NCBI GenBank assembly: GCA_003260075.1
Contig: QLIY01000128.1
Span: forward strand, 167,732 to 231,731
Origin: Phallusia mammillata
Lineage: Eukaryota; Chordata; Ascidiacea; Phlebobranchia; Ascidiidae
Length of the DNA stretch: 64,000 nucleotides
Direction: 5' to 3'
The position numbers and the translations under genes were made by a program. Below are positions 1-10,905 of this stretch, one piece after another. How positions within the stretch are numbered: position 1 is the stretch's first letter; each line of letters opens with the position of its first letter. The notes beneath the pieces are model-generated. The model saw only the letters and a list, made by a program, of their open reading frames with translations, had not been told where the DNA came from and made no database searches.

Positions 1-143
1 TTAAAGTATGTAGTAGATTGTTGCGTTTAGAAACTTGTAGTTTTTCAAAAAAAAATTAAAAAATTGGAGATTAATTGCAACATTTTGTAGTAGCCAGTTT
101 TTTCTGCAATGCTTAAATTGGCGCCACAAAAAGCCTCACTGTA

Positions 144-153
144 GGGGGGGGGG
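144..153 (+). other. G-run gap junction (10 G)
   Basis: Left overlap 1-143, right overlap about 159-303, with a few substitutions and a one-base indel. Confidence 0.8.
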
Positions 154-1108
154 AGAGTTTTCAAAGTCTGTAGTAGATTGTTGTGTTTAGAAACTTGTAG
201 TTTTTCAAAAAAAAATGTAAAAAATTGGAGATTAATTGCAACATTTTGTAGTAGCAAGTTTTTTCTGCAATGCTTAAATTGGCGCCACAAAAAGCCTCAC
301 TGTAGACTTAAGAGTGTAACGACCTACAATAAATATAAAATTTAACAATGTGGCAAACTTCGGGCCTACTAAGCTTTTATATAAGTTTTCCTAACTTCAA
401 ACACAAAGAGTGAAACAGTTTATGGGCCAAGAACGTGATTTATAAAAGGTCTCGTTTAAAATTTTCAAATGAACTACTTGGCGCCCAACATGGCTGAAAA
501 ACCACAGCTTAAACATTAACTTAGCCCAAGGGCCGCCTTATGTATACACGTATTGCCAGAGCTGGACGAAATTCGTAGCAAAGCCACTGCTAGAAAATGA
601 TTTGCTATTCAGTACTGGGTAATGGTGTTAAATGTGTATGATACGGTGGTTGCTTTTCAATAAGCAGACTAAGGTGTAGCAGAAGGCGAGACGGTTTGGG
701 GTGGGCAATTTGGAAAAGGAAATTTTGTGATTTTATTGACAGTTGCCAATAAAAGTTAAAAGTCGAGGACACACTTGCAAGTGATGCCTTGATAAATTTC
801 TCGTTTGTGCTGAAGAAGAATATCAGAAAAGGACAAAGAAAAAAAACGAAAAAGGGGCTTTTTTGAGTAAACCTCAACAACTGCATAGGGTGTAAGCGAA
901 AAAGCCAGTATAAAGGGAATTGTTTTAAAGCAAGTCGTAGAGTAATTTTAAAACTTGTGATCCCAGGTAAATGAACTAGCCTACTTTAGTATCTATTTGC
1001 TAATCATACAGTAACAAAGTAACTATAATAGTGTGATTTGATTCAATAGAATGTTTAAAATGTTACTTAGAGCGTTTTCTTGGGAGAAAAGAGCAGGCCA
1101 CTGCCCAA

Positions 1109-1119
1109 GGGGGGGGGGG
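1109..1119 (+). other. G-run gap junction
   Basis: Left 1024-1108, right 1121-1206; one native G plus ten. Confidence 0.8.
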
Positions 1120-1376
1120 ATATAATAGCGTGCTTTTGATTCAATAGAATGTTTAAAACGTTACTTAGAGCGTTTTCTTGGGAGAAAAGAGCAGGCCACT
1201 GCCCAAGCTTGGGTCGTTAAATATCTTCGTGCTGTTTACTCTATGAATTCTAGATGGAGGTCAGTGTATAGAAGTGAGTCGTGTTTATACAGCAGCATGA
1301 GATCAAAGCTGGACTCTTTGCGACTTATCTTTCAGTTCTAAGTCAATTTATATGGACCTACAGGACAGGTTTTCTA

Positions 1377-1386
1377 GGGGGGGGGG
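1377..1386 (+). other. G-run gap junction (10 G)
   Basis: Left 1282-1376, right 1388-1477; the left copy has six extra bases (ATCTTT). Confidence 0.8.
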
Positions 1387-1687
1387 TTGTTTATACAGCA
1401 GCATGAGATCAAAGCTGGACTCTTTGCGACTTTCAGTTCTAAGTCAATTTATATGGACCTACAGGACAGGTTTTCTATAGTACTCTATGTATGAAAGTTC
1501 GGACAAAAAATACAGGTGTGTTCAGTTGTGTCACAAGTCAATTCCAAAATGGTTTTTAAGGATTTTTGAGACTACTTTTTAAAAATATATTAAGTTGCCT
1601 TAAAAGTCACAAAAACGCTATTTAGTTTTAATGCAATCTAAGGATTAGAAAAGCAGTATAGCAGAGCTGTGATTGCTGATTATCAAT

Positions 1688-4600
1688 ATGGGGGCTTCCC
1701 CTTCGAAATGTCGACGACGCAAATCTGTTTTGTGTTGCGTCAGAAACCAGCAACCGAAAGAAGATGAAAATCACGAGGTGGGTTTAGTTATTGTACGAAA
1801 CTTTTACGTATGCCTCTACATTACAACGCCTTGTGAAAAACAGTATTAGTAACTCTTTCTCATAAGTGAACACAAAAATATAGGTGGTATGATTGAGCCT
1901 TCCTTCACGTTTCGTGTGAATTGAAAAACGTAGAAATAGGAAGTTGTCTTTTCTAAATGTGTTCTGAACATCACAACAGTTTTATAAACATTTGGGGTTT
2001 TTATAAACACCTTTCAAAGGTCAAAAAACGGTTACAGTTACATATTTAATACTCGAAAATCGCTTATGTAAATAAAATGTTTGTCTTACATGTCTTTATT
2101 GCTTTTAAGCAAATAACAAGTTTACATTAGATTTGCTAATCATGCCTGTTTGGCAAAGGTACACCGGTCTTAAAGTTACGTGGAGTCATTCAATCCCTAG
2201 ACAAGCGATTTTCTTAAGCTTTTTCCCTATAGTTTTTCTGTAACTGATTGTGAAAACCGAACTTTCCAGCGGGTTTACTTCTGCAGTACACAGTCTTCCC
2301 GCGCAATCATGGACTAGAACAAATTTGTGTAACACCAGACAACAATTTTCTCAACCTTTCTGCCAGTTTAACAAAGCCTCGTGTACACACATGCGTTCCC
2401 TGGCAAACACAGAGGTGCCATTCATTCCTGGCACGGTTACTCCAAGCAACGCGTGTCTGTGACGTAACAGATTGACTTGGGCGGCCCCTCGTTCATAATT
2501 CATGACGGCCGTACTTTACACGGGCCAAGGGAGCGCTGAGAAAAACAACCAAAAATTCCTTTCTTAGTGTGAGAATACAATCCGTGAAACCGAGCTCTTT
2601 TGTCAGAGTAAAACATAGAGTATATTTGCCCAGCCATTGTCGCTGCTTCTTAGTTGTAGCCGCATTTGCGAAGAATGGCCGTACCCTTAGCCTAGTGACA
2701 GTTGACAAATGCCACCCTGGTGGTGTAACTACAGCCTGTTATGGTCAGGTATAGCAAACAGCGGGGGGGGGGGTTGCTTCTTAGTTGTAGCCGCATTTGC
2801 GAAGAATGGCCTTAGCCTAGTGACAGTTGACAAATGCCATCCTGGTGGTGTAACTACAGCCTGTTATGGTCAGGTATAGCAAACAGCGGTGAGAATGCAA
2901 GTTGCAGGAAAGGCATGCGAAGGGGTGTTGGCTTATCGTTCTACATTCTATGCCTGTCATTGAAAGTCTGTTCAAGGAATGCGGCCTTAGATTGTGTCCT
3001 CTTGCTTCTCCCACTGTTCTGGCTTACTGCTGTGACAGCCTTCGAGGGTCTTTTTAAGATAAGATTGTGGCTGCGCAAAAAGGTTTGTTAGAATTCTTTG
3101 AGGATTAGGTCAAGCAAATTAGACTTGACTGATAAGTTTATAAGTGGTGTAACATGTTTTTTTTGCCCAGTTTGTTTGGTGTAAGACTGTAAGGCCAATT
3201 GCAGTCTCCAGTTTTTCTGCGAAATAGGAAATCTTTTTTTGTTTTGCACATTGTGGTTAAAAATTGGTAAAAAAAGTAGACTTTTTGGATTTTTATCTTT
3301 TCATTTTCACACTTCTTTTGTTGGTTATTTATCCTACNAGTAGACATTTTGGATTTTTATCTTCTCATTTTCACACTTTAAATTCTTTTGTTGGTTATTT
3401 ATCCTACAAAATTTTATTTCAGCTCGACGGGGGGGGGGGGCTAGGTGACCTTTCAAAGGTCAAAAAACGGTTACAGTTACATATTTAATACTCGAGGGGG
3501 GGGGGGTGCTTGTCATTGAAAGTCTGTTCAAGGAATGCGGCCTTAGATTGTGCCCTCTTACTTCTCCCACTGTTCTGGCTTACTGCTGTGACAGCCTTCG
3601 AGGGTCTTTTTAAGATAAGATTGTGGCTGCGCAAAAAGGTTTGTTAGAATTCTTTGAGGATTAGGTCAAGCAAATTAGACTTGACTGATAAGTTTATAAG
3701 TGGTGTAACATGTTTTTTTTGCCCTGTTTGTTTGGTGTAAGACTGTAAGGCCAATTGCAGTCTCCAGTCTCCAGTTTTTCTGCGAAATAGGAAATCTTTT
3801 TTTGTTTTGCACGGGGGGGGGGTAGTGGTGTAACATGTTTTTTTTGCCCAGTTTGTTTGGTGTAAGACTGTAAGGCCAATTGCAGTCTCCAGTTTTTCTG
3901 CGAAATAGGAAATCTTTTTTTGTTTTGCACATTGTGGTTAAAAATTGGTAAAAAAAGTAGACTTTTTGGATTTTTATCTTTTCATTTTCACACTTCTTTT
4001 GTTGGTTATTTATCCTACAAAATTTTATTTCAGCTCGACGGTTTATCAGCACCGGAATTATCTGCCACAAAACAATGCCTGGAACGACTTGTCGACGAAC
4101 AGAAGGAAACAAACAGTAAGTTCCATTAATGGCGCTATTAGAGATAGGCCATACGGACGAATCCGTTTAATCGCATAACCAATATGTCAAGCTATTTATG
4201 CATAAAACCAGACGAATTTCAAACAAATGCCAAATGTTGGAACTTTCGTTCTGTATGGTATAGTACGGATTATACGAATAACTGGATTTATCTGTAGGCT
4301 ATTACTAAAATTGTCTGGCCCCGAGTAAGCAGATAGTTGTTCCAGAATCTTAAAAGCTAGTATAAATCTTAGTTGATAGTTGAACAAGGGTCAATCTGAC
4401 AATCTCCTAATTAATGTTGGCATACACTGAGTTTGCAGTAGGAAAGTTTCAAATTGATTTCACTTATTTGCAAGTCTAAACACAACTGTAATACAGTAAA
4501 CCTCGGTTAATCCGGACCCGTTTAGACCAAATAATTTGCCGGGATTAACCGATGTCGACTAGTTTAAGTCTTACCACATTACAAATCATTTGTACCTCGA

Positions 4601-7600
4601 GTTTTGTCGGAATTGGTGTACTGGAATTAATTTGTAAGCACTATTTAGTATTTAGGTGGATTGAAGGCTTAAACTGTTTCTATTTTGCAGCGGGTTTAAA
4701 CTTCCGCGTGGTGGAGCTAGAGACTTCAGTGCGAGATTCTCGTGAAGCTCACGCCCGTGACGTCACCGAAGCGAATGAGCGGTACAACAATGACGTCACC
4801 AGGCTGAAAGAAGAGCATGAAAGTGAACTGAAAATGTTCAACGAAACTTTGCAAGACATTACGCAACGTCTTACGAAGCAGGTACCATTTTTAAGAGTTT
4901 GCTGATATTATGATTTTTTAGGGTTAATATTGCTAGTAGCCTACTTTAACAACATATAAACGTATTTAAGTGATTTTGGTTGTTTTATTTGTGTAAAATT
5001 AGTATATATTTATTTTGTCCTACAGCTATAGGTAGCTATGTAGTTTTCAACGTGTAAGGATTAATTTAGCTAAAGCACAATTACTAAACAAGAAAAAAAA
5101 CAGAACAAAATTTTTTTTTTCATTATAGGAAGAAGACCATGTAAAAGAAGTTGCAACGATCAAAGAAGATTTTTCCAAGAAAATAGAAGGTACCGATCTG
5201 TGTTTTATCGTAACGAAAGGTTTTTGCTATTGACTGACTTTACCAAAAGGTTTCTCAATCAAGCTTTGTCCTGCACTGTTTTGTTGCTCCATGATGAAAC
5301 TCCATGATGCTCCATGATGCCCAGTGTGAAGTCAGGCCCGAATTTAGCGTTTTGTTAAAACTTATTCCTGAACCTGGCCCGACTTACAACTATGGATAAA
5401 CAAACAATAGTGAACCAGGCCCATTAAAGGCGTTATATCGAATCAAGTCGGTCTCCCAAGCACACTATATAGCAGGGCACAGGCTAGAAAAACCTATTCA
5501 AACTCACGACAGGAATCTTTCCGGGACTCGCGCTCTACCAACTGAGCTGGGGGGGGGGCCATGATGAAACTCCATGATGCTCCATGATGCCCAGTGTGAA
5601 GTCAGGCCCGAATTTAGCGTTTTGTTAAAACTTATTCCTGAACCTGGCCCGACTTACTACTCTGGGTAAACAAACAATAGTGAACCAGGCCCATTAAAGT
5701 CGTTATATCGAATAAAGTCGGTCTCCCAGGCACACTATATAGCAGGGCATAGGCTAAAACCTATTCGAACTCACGACAGGAATCTTTCCGGGACTCGCGC
5801 TCTACCAACTGAGCTACACAGGCTCAGTGGAGAATTGCCAAAAGTTGAATCACAAGCACCGTTGCCTGCCTATGTCAGCTTCGTAGTAGAGGATCGCTAG
5901 TTCGACTATTGGTCAGCTAAACAATATACACATGCTCGTTTGATGTACTGTACATGTGTATATGGAAGTATTAGGTTTATTCTTTGAAAAAATCCTTGGC
6001 ACCAGATGCTCATGAAAGGTCTCAACGACAGAATTTTAACTTTTAACATGCTTTTGTAGAACTCGAATCCAAACATGAAGCCGAAGTCGGGGGGGGGGCA
6101 CATTAGGTTTATACTTTGCAAAAATCCTTGGCAATTTTAACTTTTTAACATGCTTTTGTAGAACTCGAATCCAAACATGAAGCCGAAGTCGCTCAATTGC
6201 GCCTCGAGTGGTCGGATGAGCGAGAGGAAATGGAACGTGATACGGAAGATTTACGAAATAACCTAAAGACTCGCGTGGAACAAAAAGTCGAGGTAACAAA
6301 TAAATATAATCTGTATTTGCGAATTTGGTACATCCGTGTATTAGGTCCAATATGTCATATTGCGAGTCATTATCTAACCCTCTTTTTAAACACCATTTAC
6401 TAATAGCTGTGCAACGTTGAAACTAGTGATGCACCGAAGTTTCGGTTGGCCGAATATGCTGTTTTCCGATGTTTCGGGCTTTGGCTATTTTGCCGCAAAC
6501 ACAATATCAGCACGGTAAAAAGTCCATTACTTGCGTAAATACCAATCAAGATTTGATAAATGTAACACTTTAACTGTTTTGATGATCTCGTATTCGGTTT
6601 TCAATTTTTTCTTTTTTTCTTGTATTGCACTGTTGAGCCTGGGTTTATGTAGTCACTGTAATTGAAAACTAGTATGCCACCCGAGACAAGAAGACCCATC
6701 AGCATCTGTAACAACATATCGTATTTTGTTTCATTTAAACGTTATGATTTTGTCCCAACGGTAAAGTAAATAACAGAAACAATAGCCAATGCTTCTATGA
6801 TTGGCGCAATGGAACTTGTTATCTTTCCACCTTCTATGATACAGTTTAGGCCTTTATCAACAAAACCGTGTAGTTCTCCGCTGTGTTGACTATTCTTGCT
6901 GTAGAAATCTGTAATGTTACTTGTACTACCTCGAGGCAGTCGTGTAGAATATGTCCAAAACTGAGCCCACCACAGCATGTGATTAAATCATACGAGGATT
7001 TTGCTATGGGCAATGGCGTATCAAGAGAAACCATTTCGTGATACAGAGTTCTGTCAAAGTAACAAAGAAAATCACTGGTTGTCACAAATTCTTTATTGTT
7101 GGAATTTGTGTGCTTGTTTTAGTTGTTGCGTTATTTCTTTCTTACATGTGTTTCGGTGTAGTCATTTCTATTGCCAAACAGATTTGATATTTTGCTCATA
7201 CAGTATTGGACCGTATTGAAAACCAGGTAACTTCTTACTACCAACCTGAACCAGGCTTTTTGTTATATATTTGGATAAGGCCTTGAAATCGTTGGAAGAG
7301 TAATCTTAGAGTGCAGCTGATTTTATTTTATTTTTTCAATTGGTCAGGTACTTCAATGCATTTGGACAGATACTAAAACTTGTAGTACGTCCACGACCGG
7401 TTAAATACTCAAAGACTAGTGCTAAACACATCTCTTGCGAGCGTGTAAAACTTCGCTATTTAAATAATGCTGTATTCAACCCACCGATAAACATTCTTGG
7501 TATTTGCAACCTCCAACATATCGTGGCACCCATCAAGACCATCAATTGGTCCAAGTCAGCCTTCGTTACGTAATGCGACAGCACATCGGCCCGTTGCTGA

Positions 7601-10600
7601 AAATTTGATCGTGTTGAAATGAGAGATGAGTTTAAATTTCACCAGCATTTGGTTGTGGTCGAACCATGTTACAAAGATTTTGTAAATAAAAAGAAGGGAC
7701 ACATAGTAAAGTATGTTACCTTCAAGTATTGCATGGTTGTTAAACCTTCTAAACATGCTTTACCGAAAAGTTTGATTTGATTTACCGCAGGCAACGTCCA
7801 AAGCTGTTAGATCCTCAGTCTTCATGTCTTTGTATATCTCCATAATACCCTCCGTCATTTGAACTGACAAGTCAACACTCGCTGGGCTTTGTCGAGGTGT
7901 TTTGCTACTTTTTTGTACACTTCTTGATTTTGATTTGCTGAATCAGTCAGCTGACTCCACATTTGGGGAACAATTTTTTGTTGGTCTGAGTCCATGGTTG
8001 TGCGTTTGGGCTGAATGAACAAGCCCAGTATATTACACAGGCTTTTGTGTGGCTATGACTACGGAAGTATCTTATTACACCGACAAAAACGCTGCAACAT
8101 TTTTTTGCAAATGTGCCATTAGGGTTTATGTTTATAGTTTACGATAACTATAGCAATTACAACAACAGTAACGTTACAGCAGTTACACAACAAATCACTT
8201 TGTTGCATTGCAACAAATCTTTTAAATCGCAAAAAGGTTGGTCCTTAAAACTAAAACTACTAAAACAAAGCGATAAAACCTTGCTGCATAGGCGCCGAGT
8301 TTTACAAAAATGCAAGGTGACGGACGTAAAATATGACGTCAATTGATGTGGCGTCACCAATACGGGCAACCGCAAGAGCTCAAACTTCAAAAAGAGCTAG
8401 GGGTGCAAGCTGTTTAAAACAAAATTTGCATAACTGCAAATCACTTAAAAATTTCAGTGTCCGACTTTTTACCTAAAGTTGATTTGATTTGCAGGAGCTT
8501 ATGCAGCCATATCGGAACGCACACGAGGAAAACAAAAGTCTACGCGCTGTACTTGAAATGAAAAGTGCCGAGTTGCATAAAACGCAACTTGAGGTAAGAG
8601 CCATTGTGATTTATCTGTACAGGATGCTGTCATCTTGTCTAAAGAGCTTGTGTTTTATTAACTTTAAAGCATTACTATGTGAAACAATAAGTAAAATGCA
8701 ATTGTATATTCAATTTTGGTATGATGCAGTAATGTAACTCGTCAGTAATCTATTGGTGGCAAAATTTGCATTGTAGGTTGTTTGTTAAAGTTTATTAAGA
8801 GATAAACAATACTATACGACTTTTTAAACTGTACAAATGTTAAGGTCTTTAACAAGAACACTGTAACTTGTTTGCCGCATAAAACAAAAAATAAGGCTAT
8901 GCCAAGTTACAGAATAGGTCTGTAATAGACATGTTTTAAGCCAGCGGTTTCCGCCCTTACGAATAAAAAAACATTTTCATTCCTCCCTTATATACTATAT
9001 AATAGATGCTAAATGGTCTTTTATCAACTTTACAGGCCATAATCCCAGAGCTAAAGTGTCTATTTGCAAACCACATGTAAAAATTAAACTAAATTCCTCC
9101 CTGGATGGAAACCACTGTATTAACTATTACTTTGACATGCTTCTGACTTATTAATCAGTGGTTTATGACGCAACAATACCTTGAAAATGTGATTGCAGAT
9201 CTCACAACAGAGCGATCAACACCACGAAGTACGAACTCTGCGCGATCACGTGATCAGCTTACAGCAGAAAAACGAGGACCTGACATCGCAGGTCAACGAC
9301 AAGTCAAGTGAACACAGGTAATGTATGAAGTAAAGTCGTTTGAACCTTTAAGTAGTATCTTATTTATACACCGTTATAACTTTGTGTTCAATTTATTACG
9401 TTTTCTAATGCAGAAAATTGCAGTGGGCTTAAGAATTTACGCGTTCTGTAGATTTAAACTTTAAATCGTACCTAAAACCTAAAAAAAGTCGTGGATAGAC
9501 TTTTTTCAGAAAAGTGTTCAGAAACACAGTAAAGCTCGGTTAAACGTGATTCGGTTAAACCCAGATCTTCCCTAATTCCGACAAAACTTGAGCTACAAAT
9601 GATTTGTAATGTGGTAAGGCTTTAACTAATCGACATCGGTTAATTCGCAAAATTTGTTTGGTCCAAATGGGTCCCTATTAACCGGCGTTTACTGTATTGT
9701 TAAAAAACGGTTTGCCACATAGTCAAAGGACCCCATATTAAATTAATCATAGCAACTATTGGTACTACTGCTTTTAATATGATGCACAATACGCCAGGCC
9801 TATTGAATGCGTAATACCAAATCAAGCCAAGCATTCCCATATGGTAAAGCGTAGGCTTTAAAAAATCCAACCCGCGGTGGGATTCGAACCCACGACAGTA
9901 GATGGGGTTTTCTGTAGGTGGTTTACGTTATAACCACAACGCTTGATACATAAACTTCATCCGCTAGTTTTCAGTCGTAATCGCCAGGAAGTTTGCTTGA
10001 CAACTTTACGCCCGCCTTGCTGTGTGACGTAATGCGCTCATTTCACAGCCTGTAATTATGGGGATTTCGTTGTACGTTGCTGTAAGGCTGTAACTTTCAT
10101 CGAAATAGTTTTTGCTTTATCTGTTTTGGCAAACATTTTTGTTTTACGATCCGGCATTTGATGCGCAAATACGGTTTGGGTGCGATGTCGCACTGTCTTT
10201 GTATACTGTGTAGTTTTTTAAAATACCATATACCTGTGAACTGTATTCTGGTTGCGTGCCTGAACGGGGGGGGGGGGGGTCTGTTTTGGCAAACATTCTT
10301 GTTTTACGATCCGGCATTTGATGCCCAAATACGGTTTGGGTGCGATGTCGCACTGTCTTTGTAAACTGTGTAGTTTTTTAAAATACCATATACCCGTGAA
10401 CTGTATTCTGGTTGCGTGCCTGAACGGGGTTTCACAAAATATTATTTCACCTGTGAATTTGTATTCTGGCTGTGTTTTTGATAAGGATTTACAAAATAGA
10501 ATTTTACCCATTAGTTAGTTTTGGCTGCGTTCCTGAAAAGGGTTTCACAAAATATAATCCCACCTGCAAAATTTGTTTTGACTGCGTTCCTCAAAAAAGA

Positions 10601-10905
10601 GTTTCACAAAAAAATTTTCCCTCCAATTTAGATCGATGAAGCAAACCATCCAGCAATTGCGACAGGACCTCGAAGAACAAAAACACCAAAATAACAATCA
10701 ACAACAGCGCATAGAGGAGCTTCTTTATCGCATCAACTCTAACAGCCCCTCCCCAGCGTCCCCTTTTAACCCCATTTTCACCCCCTCACCCACCCAGCCA
10801 GGGGGTGGGGGCGATGTTTTCGATACCCCGATTCGAAAAAAGCAATTCGGGCATAACAACGGTCACTCGGCTGTAGCGACGTCACGTGAAAATGGCACCC
10901 ACTGA
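1688..10905 (+). CDS. ccdc69: CCDC69-like coiled-coil protein (MTUS/CCDC69 family), 8 exons
   Basis: Exons: 1688-1777, 4034-4115, 4691-4881, 5129-5189, 6162-6292, 8495-8593, 9199-9317 and 10632-10905. All splice sites are GT-AG, phases match throughout, and the product is 348 aa (human CCDC69 is about 300). The N-terminus MGASPSKCRRRKSVLCC is like the MGCRHS-type start of CCDC69: glycine 2 plus serine is compatible with N-myristoylation, and the nearby Cys pair with palmitoylation (inference). Exons 2-7 encode a nearly continuous charged coiled coil with EELESKHEAEVAQLRLEW and LQQKNEDL segments. The last exon has the family tail EELLYRINSNSPSPASPFNP, close to EELLYRVLGANASPAFP of vertebrate CCDC69. 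The family binds microtubules at the central spindle. Exon 5 has a truncated duplicate of its first 27 bases at 6062-6088, explained by a gap junction. No canonical AATAAA was noticed just downstream. Confidence 0.86.
2763..2773 (+). other. G-run gap junction
   Basis: Left 2643-2762, right 2775-2887. Confidence 0.8.
3429..3440 (+). other. G-run gap junction
   Basis: Two native G (as in the true exon start at 4034-4041) plus exactly ten. It duplicates the first bases of ccdc69 exon 2. Confidence 0.8.
3496..3506 (+). other. G-run gap junction
   Basis: Ends the displaced piece 3441-3495 (copy of 2009-2056). Confidence 0.75.
3813..3822 (+). other. G-run gap junction (10 G)
   Basis: Left 3696-3812, right 3824-3930. 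Confidence 0.8.
4495..4624. mobile_element. pogo-like MITE copy in ccdc69 intron 2
   Basis: Starts CAGTAAACCTCGGTTAATCC after TA. Its interior is the reverse complement of the elements at 9527-9694 and 19688-19886, sharing the segment around CATTACAAATCATTTGTACC. CAGT termini next to TA fit Tc1/mariner-pogo derived MITEs (family knowledge). The right end is worn. Confidence 0.6.
5411..5548 (-). repeat. tRNA-derived SINE, truncated duplicate copy
   Basis: Read on the minus strand it begins AGCTCAGTTGGTAGAGC (A box), followed by a degenerate B box and a tRNA-unrelated body ending in a conserved GGCCTGGTTCAC-type 3' part. It is cut at the G-run at 5549 and repeated almost identically at 5681-5825, so the two are probably one genomic element. 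Confidence 0.7.
5549..5558 (+). other. G-run gap junction (10 G)
   Basis: Left 5290-5548, right 5560-5814; the overlap includes a SINE. Confidence 0.8.
5681..5825 (-). repeat. tRNA-derived SINE
   Basis: Minus-strand SINE with head TGTAGCTCAGTTGGTAGAGC, a B box at about 5762-5775, and the same body as the elements at 39905, 40545 and 50656. It lies in the intron between exons 4 and 5 of ccdc69. Confidence 0.75.
6089..6098 (+). other. G-run gap junction inside a duplicated ccdc69 exon start
   Basis: Left 5967-6088, right 6101-6188; the first 27 bases of exon 5 occur in both. Confidence 0.85.
6422..6500. repeat. Interspersed repeat with GATGCACCGAAGTTTCGGTT end
   Basis: The TGATGCACCGAAGTTTCGGT start resembles terminal sequences of hAT-type elements in many animals. 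A related CGGTGTTTCGGTTTCGGTG stretch lies near 24390. The other end and target duplication were not identified. Confidence 0.35.
6742..7995 (-). pseudogene. Antisense open-frame cluster in a ccdc69 intron, unrecognised
   Basis: Minus-strand coding-like pieces lie inside the intron 6293-8494. One starts at 7995 with ATG (MDSDQQKIVPQMWSQL) and stops after about 46 codons. A second has a plausible acceptor at 7597 and runs 7596-7456 (QRADVLSHYVTKADLDQLM). A third ends at 6742 with a hydrophobic tail (IIEALAIVSVIYFTVG). They cannot be joined without frame changes. It may be a nested small gene with unusual splicing, a decayed gene, or chance. I do not recognise the family. Confidence 0.25.
9527..9694. 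mobile_element. pogo-like MITE in ccdc69 intron 7
   Basis: Bounded by CAGTAAAGCTCGGTTAA on the left and ACCGGCGTTTACTG followed by TA on the right, which are inverted relative to each other. The interior is shared with 4495-4624 and 19688-19886. At about 168 bp it is non-coding, as expected of a MITE. Confidence 0.65.
9796..9930 (-). repeat. tRNA-derived SINE, variant head
   Basis: On the minus strand it has GTGGGTTCGAATCCCACC (B box) followed by the shared SINE body (GCTTGGCTTGATTTGG). The A-box half differs from the other copies. Confidence 0.55.
10266..10279 (+). other. G-run gap junction
   Basis: Left 10123-10265, right 10280-10429; the right copy shows four native G, so exactly ten are added. 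Confidence 0.85.

Larger units (their letters stand above)
1..1687. other. Upstream flank of the ccdc69-like gene, no gene seen
   Basis: I see no supportable coding exon here. A 93-codon minus-strand open frame (605-886) is AT-rich, hydrophobic and has no recognisable motif. The stretch contains three G-run junctions (144-153, 1109-1119, 1377-1386), each flanked by two near-identical copies of the same sequence, so its true length is shorter than shown. The promoter of the downstream gene should lie within the last few hundred bases, but I see no clear TATA box. Confidence 0.6.
1778..4033 (+). other. Intron 1 of ccdc69, mosaic of unmerged contig ends
   Basis: This intron holds junctions at 2763-2773, 3338 (single N), 3429-3440, 3496-3506 and 3813-3822. 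The interval 3441-3495 repeats 2009-2056. The intervals 3140-3337, 3507-3812 and 3823-4033 are alternative versions of the same intron end. The right-hand copy that runs directly into exon 2 at 4034 is the one to trust. Open frames here (for example 3675-4112 minus) only re-read these copies. Confidence 0.7.

Noticed and set aside
605..886. 93-codon minus-strand frame
   Set aside because: AT-rich, hydrophobic, no motif, no splice or promoter context.
3675..4112. 145-codon minus-strand frame
   Set aside because: It reads duplicated intron copies and the reverse of ccdc69 exon 2.
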